Assembly (NCBI GenBank): GCA_004297825.1
Contig: SCSX01000010.1
Span: 1-64,000 of the forward strand
Length of the DNA: 64,000 nucleotides
Source of the DNA: Spirochaetota bacterium
Lineage (GTDB): Bacteria; Spirochaetota; UBA4802; UBA5368
Reading direction: 5' to 3'
Numbering within the stretch: the stretch's first letter is position 1; every line of letters begins with the position of its first letter. Shown piece after piece: positions 19,196-27,178 of this stretch. Below the pieces are notes generated by a model that was given only the letters and a program-made list of their open reading frames with translations, ran no database searches and was not told the origin of the DNA. The position numbers and the translations under genes are program-made.

Positions 19196-19651
19196 ATGTT
19201 GAACGGGACCGGCCGAAAGAGATTTCTTGCCCGTCAGGGAGCGCTTCTATTCGTGCTTGCGCTTGCCGCGGGATGCGCACGCATGAGCATCCTGACACCG
19301 GGCTCCGTGTTACGCGAAATGGACCGGCTCGCCGGGCGTTTGGCCTCCGCCCCGGGGGATTTCAGCGTCATCCAGGGCGAGAAGGTGGGAGCAAGCGGAT
19401 ATTACTACGTGCTGGACGAAAATGGGCGTATTATCAGTCATCCGCAAAAGGCCCTCCTGGGTTTCGGTTTCCGGGAAAATTCGCTCTATAAGGCGATTCA
19501 TGAACGCGGGCGCGGATGCGCCAGGCAGAAGCTTGGCAGCGAGGATAAGCTGGTTTTCTTCGTGCCGATAAAGAAGCTCGGTTTTCTATGCCTCTCGGTC
19601 TCGGTATCGGACCTCACGGGGGACGATATTCGCTGCGGCGACCTCAAATAG
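19196..19651 (+). CDS. Lipoprotein with a stand-alone Cache-like sensor domain
   Basis: A protein of about 151 residues with a basic N terminus, hydrophobic core (ALLFVLALAA) and lipobox LAAGC. The mature part has a Cache-like pattern: GYYYVLDENGRIISHPQKAL (the family's D..G.I..HP), LGFGFRENSLYKAI, and DKLVFFVPIKKLGFLCLSVS. Cache domains normally form the extracellular sensor of chemoreceptors and kinases; here the domain has no transmembrane signalling part. It may capture a ligand for a receptor encoded elsewhere, which is inference. The start codon is uncertain (ATG 19196 or TTG 19175) and no good ribosome binding site is visible. Confidence 0.65.
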   Translation: MLNGTGRKRFLARQGALLFVLALAAGCARMSILTPGSVLREMDRLAGRLASAPGDFSVIQGEKVGASGYYYVLDENGRIISHPQKALLGFGFRENSLYKAIHERGRGCARQKLGSEDKLVFFVPIKKLGFLCLSVSVSDLTGDDIRCGDLK

Positions 19652-19765
19652 CGCCGGTTTAAGCCGCCGATACGCCGCAGGCCCCACGGGATACGCCGGG
19701 TAATAATACGCGCTCCCGTTTAAGCGTGGACAATCGCCCTTCAGCGCGATCGTCCCGTACGCGCA

Positions 19766-20257
19766 TCAGATCATTATCCCTTCCGGCCTCTGGGCAGGCG
19801 CGCGCTCCGGTACCGGCGTGCCCTCGATCGCCCCCTCGATGCTCATGAGCAGGATGCGCGGGCGTTCATCGTCGCCCGTTCGCGTAAAGGTCAGCTTGAT
19901 CACGGATACGCCTTTCGCGGACTTGACATCGAAGACGAGCACCACGAGCGCCCGCGCGCCGCCGGTCTGCGCGCTCCACGATGTGAGCGAATGCGATACG
20001 GGATTGCCATACGCCTTGCCGAAATTCTTCAGCATGGAAGTATAATTATCCTTGGAGGTGGATTCGAGGAACCCGGGATGCAGCAGATGGGAGGATTCAT
20101 CGTATTTTCCCTGGCCGACGAGCTCGAACCAGCGCGCCGATTCCTTGAGCGCCTCGTCACGCTCCCCGGTGAGGGAACATCCGGTCGAAAGCAATAGGAT
20201 CCAGGCGGCCAGGAGCGCGGTAGGCAGCGTTTTCGGGGCGACGTGCCTCAGTATCAT
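19766..20257 (-). CDS. Putative lipoprotein, DUF4019-like
   Basis: A 163-residue protein with a lipoprotein signal peptide (TALLAAWILLLSTGC, Cys at about residue 27). The mature part begins with a helix (EALKESARWFELVGQGKYDE), then KDNYTSMLKNFGKAYGNPVSHSL, then a beta-rich stretch ending VSVIKLTFTRTG and RILLMSIEG. The pattern of a helix with W..L..G.Y followed by a curved sheet resembles DUF4019/DUF3887 proteins of the NTF2-like type; this is a tentative match. The ribosome binding site GGAGG lies five bases before the ATG. Its function is unknown. Confidence 0.65.
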   Translation of the reverse strand: MILRHVAPKTLPTALLAAWILLLSTGCSLTGERDEALKESARWFELVGQGKYDESSHLLHPGFLESTSKDNYTSMLKNFGKAYGNPVSHSLTSWSAQTGGARALVVLVFDVKSAKGVSVIKLTFTRTGDDERPRILLMSIEGAIEGTPVPERAPAQRPEGIMI

Positions 20258-20321
20258 AACGACCTCCGGCTTTTTCTCTGATAGCGGCTGGAAGAAAAAT
20301 ATATAGTATGCGTACGATCGA

Positions 20322-21827
20322 TCAATCGTTCTTGATGATGCCGGTTATCGGTTCATCGCTGGTCGGCCTGGGATGTTTCTTCGCATGCGACTTGCCGTAG
20401 ACGTAATAGATAACGAACCCGATAAGCATCCACACGATGAGACGGAGCCAGGTGTCGTAAGGGAGCGAGGCCATTTGGGCAAGCGAAAGCAGCGCGCCGA
20501 GCACCGGGACGAGCGGGACGAACGGTGTTCTAAAAGGACGTTTCATTCTCGGGTGCGTTTTCCTGAGTACGGGCACGCTCACGCACACAATAACGAAGGC
20601 GAGGAGCGTTCCGATGTTGACCATTTCCGCGAGAATACCTATAGGAAAAAGCCCGGCGAAGAACATCGCAGCAAGCCCGATGATAATAGTGATGATATAG
20701 GGGGTGCGGAACCGCGTGTGCACGCGCGAGAATATCCTGGGGAGCAATTTATCCCGGGACATAGTAAAAAATATCCTGGATTGACCGTAAAGGAGAACGA
20801 GCACCACCGAGCTCAGTCCCGCGATTGCACCCACCTTGATGAAGGGCCTCAGCCAGAAAAGCGATTCCCCGGCGCTGTCGATGCCTATGGCGATGGGGTT
20901 CGGGACTGCGAGCTGCGAGTAGTTGACCATGCCGGTAAGGACGAAGGCGACCAATATGTAGAGGATCGTGGCGACGGCGAGCGAGCCGAGGATCCCGATG
21001 GGCATGTCGCGCTGTGGGTTCTTGACTTCCTGCGCGGCCGTCGAGATTGTATCGAAGCCGATATAGGCGAAGAAGATAAACCCGGCGCCGCGCAAGATGC
21101 CGCTCCAGCCGAAGTGGCCGAATTCGCCCGTGTTTTGTGGAATGAACGGGACGTAGTTATCCATGTTGATGAACGAGAATCCGAAGCCTATGAAAAGCAG
21201 GATTACCGCGATCTTAATGATAACGATGGCGTTGTTGAAGCGCGCCGATTCCCTGATGCCTATCACCAGGAGCAGCGTGCAGGCACCAATGATCAGCATG
21301 GCGGGGAGGTTCATGATCGCGCCCGTTGTCTGCCATCCCAGCGCGGGGTCGTGCACCAGGGGCGCGCTTGATAAATACGATGGTATGATTATGCCGAAGT
21401 CCCCAAAAAAGCTTGTCATGTAGCCCGACCATCCCACCGCCACGGAGGAGGCGCCGAACAGGTATTCGAGTATGAGGTCCCAGCCGATGATCCATGCGAA
21501 GAGCTTGCCGAGCGTCGCGTACGCATAGGTGTAGGCGCTGCCGGCGACCGGTATCATGGACGCGAACTCGGCGTAGCACAGGCCTGCAAAGGCGCACGCG
21601 AGGGCCGATATAACGAAGGAGAGTATGATCGCCGGTCCGGAGTACTGGGCCGCCGCCTGGCCGGTAACCACGAAAATGCCCGCCCCGACGATTACGCCGA
21701 TTCCCAGCAGAACCAGGTGAACGGGCCCGAGCACACGCTTCAGGCTGTGCGCCTGGTCAAGGTGCGAATCGCTGATCAGTTCCTCGATCGGTTTCCTGGC
21801 GAGATGCTCTCTCAATCTTTTTTTCAT
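20322..21827 (-). CDS. APC-family cationic amino acid permease
   Basis: A 501-residue integral membrane protein of the amino acid-polyamine-organocation superfamily with about 12 to 14 membrane helices. Helix 1 carries the substrate-binding loop in GIGVIVGAGIFVVTGQAA. Helix 3 region AGLCYAEFASMIPVAGSAYT and helix 6 region FIFFAYIGFDTISTAAQEVKNP are characteristic of the YfnA/CAT branch, which carries cationic amino acids. The N-terminal leader (KKRLREHLARKPIEELIS) and the C-terminal LRLIVWMLIGFVIYYVYGKSH are also typical. It lies 88 bases after the KimA-like gene in the same direction and may be co-transcribed. The substrate cannot be deduced. Confidence 0.88.
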   Translation of the reverse strand: MKKRLREHLARKPIEELISDSHLDQAHSLKRVLGPVHLVLLGIGVIVGAGIFVVTGQAAAQYSGPAIILSFVISALACAFAGLCYAEFASMIPVAGSAYTYAYATLGKLFAWIIGWDLILEYLFGASSVAVGWSGYMTSFFGDFGIIIPSYLSSAPLVHDPALGWQTTGAIMNLPAMLIIGACTLLLVIGIRESARFNNAIVIIKIAVILLFIGFGFSFINMDNYVPFIPQNTGEFGHFGWSGILRGAGFIFFAYIGFDTISTAAQEVKNPQRDMPIGILGSLAVATILYILVAFVLTGMVNYSQLAVPNPIAIGIDSAGESLFWLRPFIKVGAIAGLSSVVLVLLYGQSRIFFTMSRDKLLPRIFSRVHTRFRTPYIITIIIGLAAMFFAGLFPIGILAEMVNIGTLLAFVIVCVSVPVLRKTHPRMKRPFRTPFVPLVPVLGALLSLAQMASLPYDTWLRLIVWMLIGFVIYYVYGKSHAKKHPRPTSDEPITGIIKND

Positions 21828-21915
21828 GGGTGCCCGCTATGCGCCTCGTGGTCCCCCGATGATGAAAGAGGACATGGTCATGTCAAGACAATATTTGGAG
21901 GACCGGCGATCCGGA

Positions 21916-23895
21916 TCACACGCGAATGGGCAGTATTACAATGGGAAGCCCCCGGTGATAAAAGCGCCGCTGAATCGCGAAGGCGGAATAGTTGTGGAGC
22001 CAGCGCGTAAAGAAGGAGTCCTCGGGAAATACCAGCTGTCCGGCGAAGAAGATCGCCTGTGGAAATTTTTCGAGTATCCCCGGCGCGACGGTGCAGGCTT
22101 CCTCGACTACGTCCACCGCGATGGACGTGAAGGCCTCGGCGTAATAGCCGTGTTTTTTCATGTACCGGACATAGCGCTCGCCCTGTTCCTGGATATGGCC
22201 CTTGAGCTGCTCTATTTCCTCGTTACCCTTGAAGACTCCAGAATCGATTACGCCGATCTGGACGAACACGAAATTCCGGTACATCTTGCCGAACAGCCTG
22301 ATGATGGTGAAAAGCGTGTGAAGGCCCGTGCCCGAGAACCCGTTCACGAAAAGAACCGCCGTTTTTTCCTTGGGATTGCATACGGGGGATTCACCGGTTT
22401 CGGCGAAGCGCGCCTCGTCGGCTTCCGCGACCTCGACGAGGCCGCTCAGGCGTCCCAGCAGCTTGAAGGTTCGATTATAATGCTTTTTGATGAATACGGC
22501 GATCCCCACCACGGTGCCCGTGATGAAAATGGTGAGCCATCCGCCCTCGTTGAATTTTAATATCACCACCGACGTTAATATGAACGAGGTAAGTATCAGA
22601 CCGATCCCGTTGATTGTAAGCTTTTTCTTCCACCCGCTTTCCTTTCCCCTCACCTGCCACCAGTGCCGCACCATGCCCAGTTGGGAAAGCGAAAAGGTGA
22701 TGAATACATTGATGCTGTAGAATATGACAAGCAGTCTCACCGAACCGCCGGAATAAAGCATGAGTATGATCGCCGCGACGCCCATGATAAGGATCCCGTT
22801 CTGGGTGACAAGGCGGTCGTTGAGCGAAGCAAAACGGGTGGGTGCCCACCGGTCGAGGGCCATATTCGAAAGGACCCGTGGACCGTCGAGAAATCCGGTC
22901 TGTGCTGCGACGAAAAGAAGGGTTGCCTCGGACAGAAGCGTCAGGAGCACGAAGGCGTATCCCCATGACGCGGGCCAATCCGCGGCCATTCGTTCAAAGA
23001 GAATGGCGTTGAGGGTTTTTCCGGGGGTGTGTTCGACGTGAAAAAGAAGGTAAGCCACCATGAGGCCGGCGACGGTAACGGCGAGGGATACCGCCATGTA
23101 GTGCATGGTGCGGGTGGCGGTTTTTACCTTGGGATCCCTCAGGATGGGGATGCCGTTGGAGACCGCCTCGATGCCGGTAAAGGTGCCCGCCCCCATGCTG
23201 TAGGCACGCAGGATGAGAAAGATCATTCCGATCGTGCCCAGTTCGGAGCTCGTGCTCTGGACTTCGGCGACGGTGGCGCGTGCGACCTCGGGTATCGTGC
23301 CGGCATGAGAGACGATGGAGTAGATAATGGCGAATGCATGCGTGAAGAGAAACATGATAAATATAGGCACCAGCGGCACTACCGATTCCTTGACGCCCCG
23401 CAGGTTGAGCCAGATGAGAATTATAACGCCCGCTACCGCGATGGTGAGTTTGTAGGAGAGCCATTCGGGGGGAAGAAAGCTGAAGAGCGCATCGGCGCCG
23501 CTTGCGACCGACAGGGTGATAGTGAGCAGGTAGTCGATCAGCAGCGCGCTTCCCGAAACCATGCCCACGGTGGGCGTGAGAAGCTTGCTCGCGACCAGGT
23601 AGCCGCCGCCCCCCGTCGGGAAAAGCTCGATGATCTGGTGATAGCTCGCGCTGATGATGAAGATGGTAATAACCGTTCCCAGCGCGACAAAAACGGCCAG
23701 GTGTGTGTGTTTCCCCAGCGCGAGAAATGCCTCCTCCGGGCCGTAGCAGGACGAGGTAAGACCATCGGCCCCCAGGCCTACCCAGGCGAAAAACGCTATC
23801 AGCGACAACTTGTGAAAAATTGAAGGATCGGAAACGTTTCGGGAAGCTCCCATGAGGAGTTTCCTTGCACGTGAGAATATCTCGGATGAATTCAT
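21916..23895 (-). CDS. KimA-like potassium importer, APC superfamily
   Basis: A 659-residue transporter. The first about 450 residues hold 12 membrane helices, and the last 200 form a soluble cytoplasmic domain. Motifs resemble KimA (YdaO) of Bacillus, a high-affinity K+/H+ symporter: LGADGLTSSCYGPEEAF, SYHQIIELFPTGGGGYLVAS and LLIDYLLTITLSVASGADAL. In Bacillus, KimA is shut down by c-di-AMP; whether that holds here is unknown. ATG at 23895 is preferred to the in-frame ATG at 24000 because AAGGGGAC lies at the right distance and the N terminus matches. The ribosome binding site and start codon are enclosed by a 12-bp hairpin (23861-23919). Confidence 0.82.
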   Translation of the reverse strand: MNSSEIFSRARKLLMGASRNVSDPSIFHKLSLIAFFAWVGLGADGLTSSCYGPEEAFLALGKHTHLAVFVALGTVITIFIISASYHQIIELFPTGGGGYLVASKLLTPTVGMVSGSALLIDYLLTITLSVASGADALFSFLPPEWLSYKLTIAVAGVIILIWLNLRGVKESVVPLVPIFIMFLFTHAFAIIYSIVSHAGTIPEVARATVAEVQSTSSELGTIGMIFLILRAYSMGAGTFTGIEAVSNGIPILRDPKVKTATRTMHYMAVSLAVTVAGLMVAYLLFHVEHTPGKTLNAILFERMAADWPASWGYAFVLLTLLSEATLLFVAAQTGFLDGPRVLSNMALDRWAPTRFASLNDRLVTQNGILIMGVAAIILMLYSGGSVRLLVIFYSINVFITFSLSQLGMVRHWWQVRGKESGWKKKLTINGIGLILTSFILTSVVILKFNEGGWLTIFITGTVVGIAVFIKKHYNRTFKLLGRLSGLVEVAEADEARFAETGESPVCNPKEKTAVLFVNGFSGTGLHTLFTIIRLFGKMYRNFVFVQIGVIDSGVFKGNEEIEQLKGHIQEQGERYVRYMKKHGYYAEAFTSIAVDVVEEACTVAPGILEKFPQAIFFAGQLVFPEDSFFTRWLHNYSAFAIQRRFYHRGLPIVILPIRV

Positions 23896-23919
23896 GTAAG
23901 TCCCCTTACGTGCAAGAAA
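23861..23919 (-). promoter_or_regulatory. Hairpin enclosing ribosome binding site and start of KimA-like gene
   Basis: On the minus strand, CTTGCACGT (23908-23916) upstream of the Shine-Dalgarno sequence is perfectly complementary to ACGTGCAAG (23864-23872) inside the coding region. The stem extends by one G-U and two A-U pairs to 12 bp. The loop of about 35 bases holds AAGGGGAC and the ATG. It could control translation initiation. Confidence 0.5.
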
Positions 23920-24031
23920 TTCGGGTACGGCTATAAGACCGCACTCGATTACGACGACATTGTATCCCGGCGGCAGATAGTGGAGAAGGTAATTTAGCAC
24001 ACCATAAGCGTCAAATCGTTTTTAGCGGCAC

Positions 24032-24067
24032 AAAAAACCCGCTTCACCTTGGTGAAGCGGGTTTTTT
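24032..24067 (-). terminator. Intrinsic terminator of hppA
   Basis: Bases 24032-24048 and 24051-24067 are perfectly complementary, giving a 17-bp stem including flanking A/T pairs with a two-base centre. The A-run on the left becomes the U-run of a minus-strand transcript, so it ends the hppA message about 80 bases after its stop codon. Confidence 0.93.
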
Positions 24068-24148
24068 GCAGTTCTTTCGGAAGCCGGATTTATAACGTCT
24101 GCAATAAAATGATCGGCACTGTAATCCGGCCGCCTTTACTGAGCGATC

Positions 24149-26584
24149 CTATTTCTCGGGGATCCTCATCATGTAGAACGAACGCCATACGAAGACTACG
24201 GCAAGGATGAACATGGGTATCGAGATATAGGGACCATAATTGGTGGTACCTGCTTCCTTCGCATGCACCGCCATCTCGATCGCGATCTCCGTGGCTAAAA
24301 GGCCAAACAGGGTCGAGAACTTGATGATCGGGTTAAGGGAAACCGATGAAGTGTCCTTGAAGGGATCGCCCACCGTGTCGCCGATAACCGCGGCTTCGTG
24401 AAGCGAGGTGTTCTTGGCTTTCAGGTCAACCTCGACGACCTTCTTCGCGTTGTCCCATGAGCCGCCGGCATTCGCCATATAGATGGCCTGGAAGAGGCCG
24501 AAGCATGCTATGGAAATGAGATAGGATACGAAGAAATTGGGATCCAGGAACGCGAAGGCAAGGGTGAACGACATGAGGGCTATGAAGATGTTCCACATGC
24601 CCTTCTGAGCGTACTGGGTGCAGATCTTGACGACCATCTTGGAGTCCTCGATGTCCGCTTCCTTCTTGTTCAGGTCGAAATTTTTCTTGATGAACTCGAC
24701 CGCGCTGTAGGCGCCGGTGGTGACCGCCTGCATGGATGCGCCACAGAACCAGTATACCACCGCGCCGCCGCAGATGAGGCCGAGAAGAACGGGGGCGTCG
24801 GTAAGGCTGACCTGGAGCATGCCCTTGCTCTTGAGGAGCAGGATGATCGAGAAAATCATGGTCGTGGCTCCCACGACTGCCGTTCCGATAAGAACCGGCT
24901 TCGCGGTCGCTTTAAAGGTGTTGCCCGCGCCGTCATTGGACTCGAGGTAGAACTTGCCGAGCTCGAAGTCGGGCTCGAAACCGAAATTCTTCTTGATGTC
25001 TTCCTTGATGCCGGGGATCGACTCGATCTGCGAAAGCTCGAAGATCGACTGCGCGTTGTCGGTTACGGGGCCGTAGCTGTCGACCGCGATGTTAACCGGA
25101 CCCATGCACAGGAATCCGAAGGCCACAAGGCCGAAGGCGAAGATGGACGGGTAGTTGATGACTTCCCAGGGAATGTAAAGGCTGACCGAATAAGCGCCGG
25201 CCATGAGGCCCACTATCAACATGCCCATGTAGAAGGCGCTGAAGTTACCTGCGACGATACCGGAAAGGATGGTCAGCGAGGCGCCGCCTTCGCGGGAAGC
25301 CGTCACGATTTCATTGACGTGCTTCGATTTCGCGCTGGTGAACACCTTGGTGAACTCGGGTATGAGCACCGCGGCGAGCGTACCGCAGCTTATGATGAGG
25401 GCGAGCTGCCACCACACATGGGATGCGTCAATGCCCTTGATGGTGAGGTCGCTGATAAGCAGGTAGCTGCCCAAAAACGATATGCTGATGCAAAGGATGG
25501 CTGCGATCCAGATGAGGCGCATGAGCGGCTCTTCGAAATCGAATTCCTTCTTTCCTTTGTACTTGGCTGCCGAAATCCCCTGGTTGATGAAGTATGCCAG
25601 GCCGGAGCAGAAGTCCATGATAAAGCGCATGGCGAAAATCCAGACGATGAGCTTGCCCTGGATGGCTTCCTTCGCCTCGACATCACCTACAACGGCGAGG
25701 GTGATGAAGGAGATGAGGGCAACGCCGGTCACGCCGTAGGTTTCGAAACCGTCGGCCGTGGGTCCTACGCTGTCGCCCGCGTTGTCACCGGTACAGTCGG
25801 CGATAACACCGGGGTTGCGCGGATCGTCTTCCTTGACCTTGAAGACGATCTTCATGAGGTCGGATCCGATGTCGGCGATCTTCGTGAAGATACCCCCTGC
25901 GATACGAAGGGCGGACGCGCCCAGGGACTCGCCTATGGCGAAGCCGAGGAAGCAGTATCCGACCACGTCACGGGGTACGAACAGGAGAATGATGACCATC
26001 ATGATAAGCTCGAGAGAGATGAGGAACAGGCCCACGCTCATACCGGCGCGGAGCGGAATGTTCACCACGTCCCAAGGCTTGCCGGCGAGAGAGGCGAATG
26101 CCGTGCGGGCGTTGGCAAAGGTGTTGATGCGGATGCCGTACCACGCAACCGCGTACGAACCGCCCATACCGACGACCGAGAACAGGAGGACCAGCAGCAA
26201 TGTGGGAACGGATTCTCCCTTCAACACGATGAAATAGAAGGTCATTGCGGCGGCGATAAAGGCGAACAGCATGAGGAGGAACTTTCCCTGCTGGATGAGG
26301 TACGTCTTGCAGGTCTGGAAAATGATCTCCGCGACCTTCAGCATGGATTCATGGGATCTAACCTTTTTAATCTGATGCCGTAAGAATAAGCTGATGCCGA
26401 GCGTACCGGCAATCACCATGGCGCCCCAGAAAAGCAGGTCCCAGGGTTTGATGCCACCCAACAAGTTATAGGGAGCGCCCTTGTGCAAGTCGGGTATGGC
26501 AAGGTCTGCCTCGCTGGCCAGTACTGCGGCAGCGGGAAGCAGGACCATGCCCAACGTCAACACGATCCGTTTTAAACTCTTCAT
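24149..26584 (-). CDS. hppA: Membrane-bound proton-pumping pyrophosphatase
   Basis: An 811-residue enzyme that couples pyrophosphate hydrolysis to ion transport. The substrate-binding motif DDPRNPGVIADCTGDNAGD is at residues 253-271, with a preceding ADIGSDLM, and the second acidic cluster is VIGDTVGDPFKDTS near the C terminus. About 16 membrane helices are visible, and an N-terminal leader resembles a signal peptide. At the position that decides potassium dependence (GNTT-A/K-A), this protein reads GNTFKA (residues 554-559) with Lys, suggesting the potassium-independent, proton-pumping type. The sequence is divergent from plant enzymes. The ribosome binding site is AAAGG, and a strong terminator follows the gene. 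Confidence 0.94.
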   Translation of the reverse strand: MKSLKRIVLTLGMVLLPAAAVLASEADLAIPDLHKGAPYNLLGGIKPWDLLFWGAMVIAGTLGISLFLRHQIKKVRSHESMLKVAEIIFQTCKTYLIQQGKFLLMLFAFIAAAMTFYFIVLKGESVPTLLLVLLFSVVGMGGSYAVAWYGIRINTFANARTAFASLAGKPWDVVNIPLRAGMSVGLFLISLELIMMVIILLFVPRDVVGYCFLGFAIGESLGASALRIAGGIFTKIADIGSDLMKIVFKVKEDDPRNPGVIADCTGDNAGDSVGPTADGFETYGVTGVALISFITLAVVGDVEAKEAIQGKLIVWIFAMRFIMDFCSGLAYFINQGISAAKYKGKKEFDFEEPLMRLIWIAAILCISISFLGSYLLISDLTIKGIDASHVWWQLALIISCGTLAAVLIPEFTKVFTSAKSKHVNEIVTASREGGASLTILSGIVAGNFSAFYMGMLIVGLMAGAYSVSLYIPWEVINYPSIFAFGLVAFGFLCMGPVNIAVDSYGPVTDNAQSIFELSQIESIPGIKEDIKKNFGFEPDFELGKFYLESNDGAGNTFKATAKPVLIGTAVVGATTMIFSIILLLKSKGMLQVSLTDAPVLLGLICGGAVVYWFCGASMQAVTTGAYSAVEFIKKNFDLNKKEADIEDSKMVVKICTQYAQKGMWNIFIALMSFTLAFAFLDPNFFVSYLISIACFGLFQAIYMANAGGSWDNAKKVVEVDLKAKNTSLHEAAVIGDTVGDPFKDTSSVSLNPIIKFSTLFGLLATEIAIEMAVHAKEAGTTNYGPYISIPMFILAVVFVWRSFYMMRIPEK

Positions 26585-27177
26585 AGTAACCTTTACCTCT
26601 AAACTTTTATAATAAAAAAGCCGGTGCGGCGTATGCCGATACTATCGCTTGAGTTCTGATTATCCTGGTTTTGTGTTGGAGACTTCTTGTTTGACCGGGG
26701 GCGTCTTACCGGTTTTCTCCGCCTTCGTAAGGGGGCAGATAAACAAATTCTTCATCGGTACCATGAGGTGCATTGTAAAACCCTCCGGGGCCTGACGTTT
26801 GTAATGCGTGAAAACGATGCCATGGGGCCCCCGTGCTTCAAGCGCATTGCTTCGAGTGCGGAACTTGACTGGCGCGATGGCTCATTGGAATTGTAACCGT
26901 GCTCCTGGTATTCGGTGAAATTCTATATATAATCGTGCGTACCATATCAGAACGGTCGTATCGGACAATATCTATGGTCCCGCTGGGAAAAATCGCGAGT
27001 CCGGACGATATCGATGCTGGTTTCTTTGTTCGCATAAGGCTGTTCAAAATGCCTTCTTTCGCCCACTACAATAAAGCGATACCTTTTTTGCAAGTGATTT
27101 TCTGGGCCCGGGTCAATTATTACCCTGAGAGGGGGCGGGAATCGATAATCGAAGGCGCGCAAGCGCTTGCGCGCCTT
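26585..27177. other. Long intergenic region between nhaD-like gene and hppA
   Basis: Both flanking genes read leftwards, so the right part should carry the hppA promoter and leader, but no convincing hexamer pair was found. The sequence TATATATAAT near 26925-26933 is AT-rich but lacks a matching -35. No tRNA, riboswitch or credible coding frame was recognised. A perfect 28-bp palindrome lies at its left end (27151-27178). Confidence 0.5.
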
Positions 27178-27178
27178 C
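27151..27178. repeat. Perfect 28-bp palindrome at the end of the nhaD-like gene
   Basis: The 14 bases 27151-27164 are the exact reverse complement of 27165-27178, the right arm ending in the first base of the antiporter gene's stop codon. No U-run follows on the minus strand, so it is not a typical intrinsic terminator. It may form a protective 3' hairpin or be a protein-binding palindrome. Confidence 0.7.

Noticed and set aside
21916-24000. c-di-AMP riboswitch upstream of the KimA-like gene
   Set aside because: The leader between the hppA terminator and the start codon is only about 135 bases and the conserved ydaO-type elements were not recognised; only the start-codon hairpin is supported.
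25319-26383. 354-residue frame opposite hppA
   Set aside because: Its D, E, G, H and R-rich composition is that of an antisense shadow of membrane helices.
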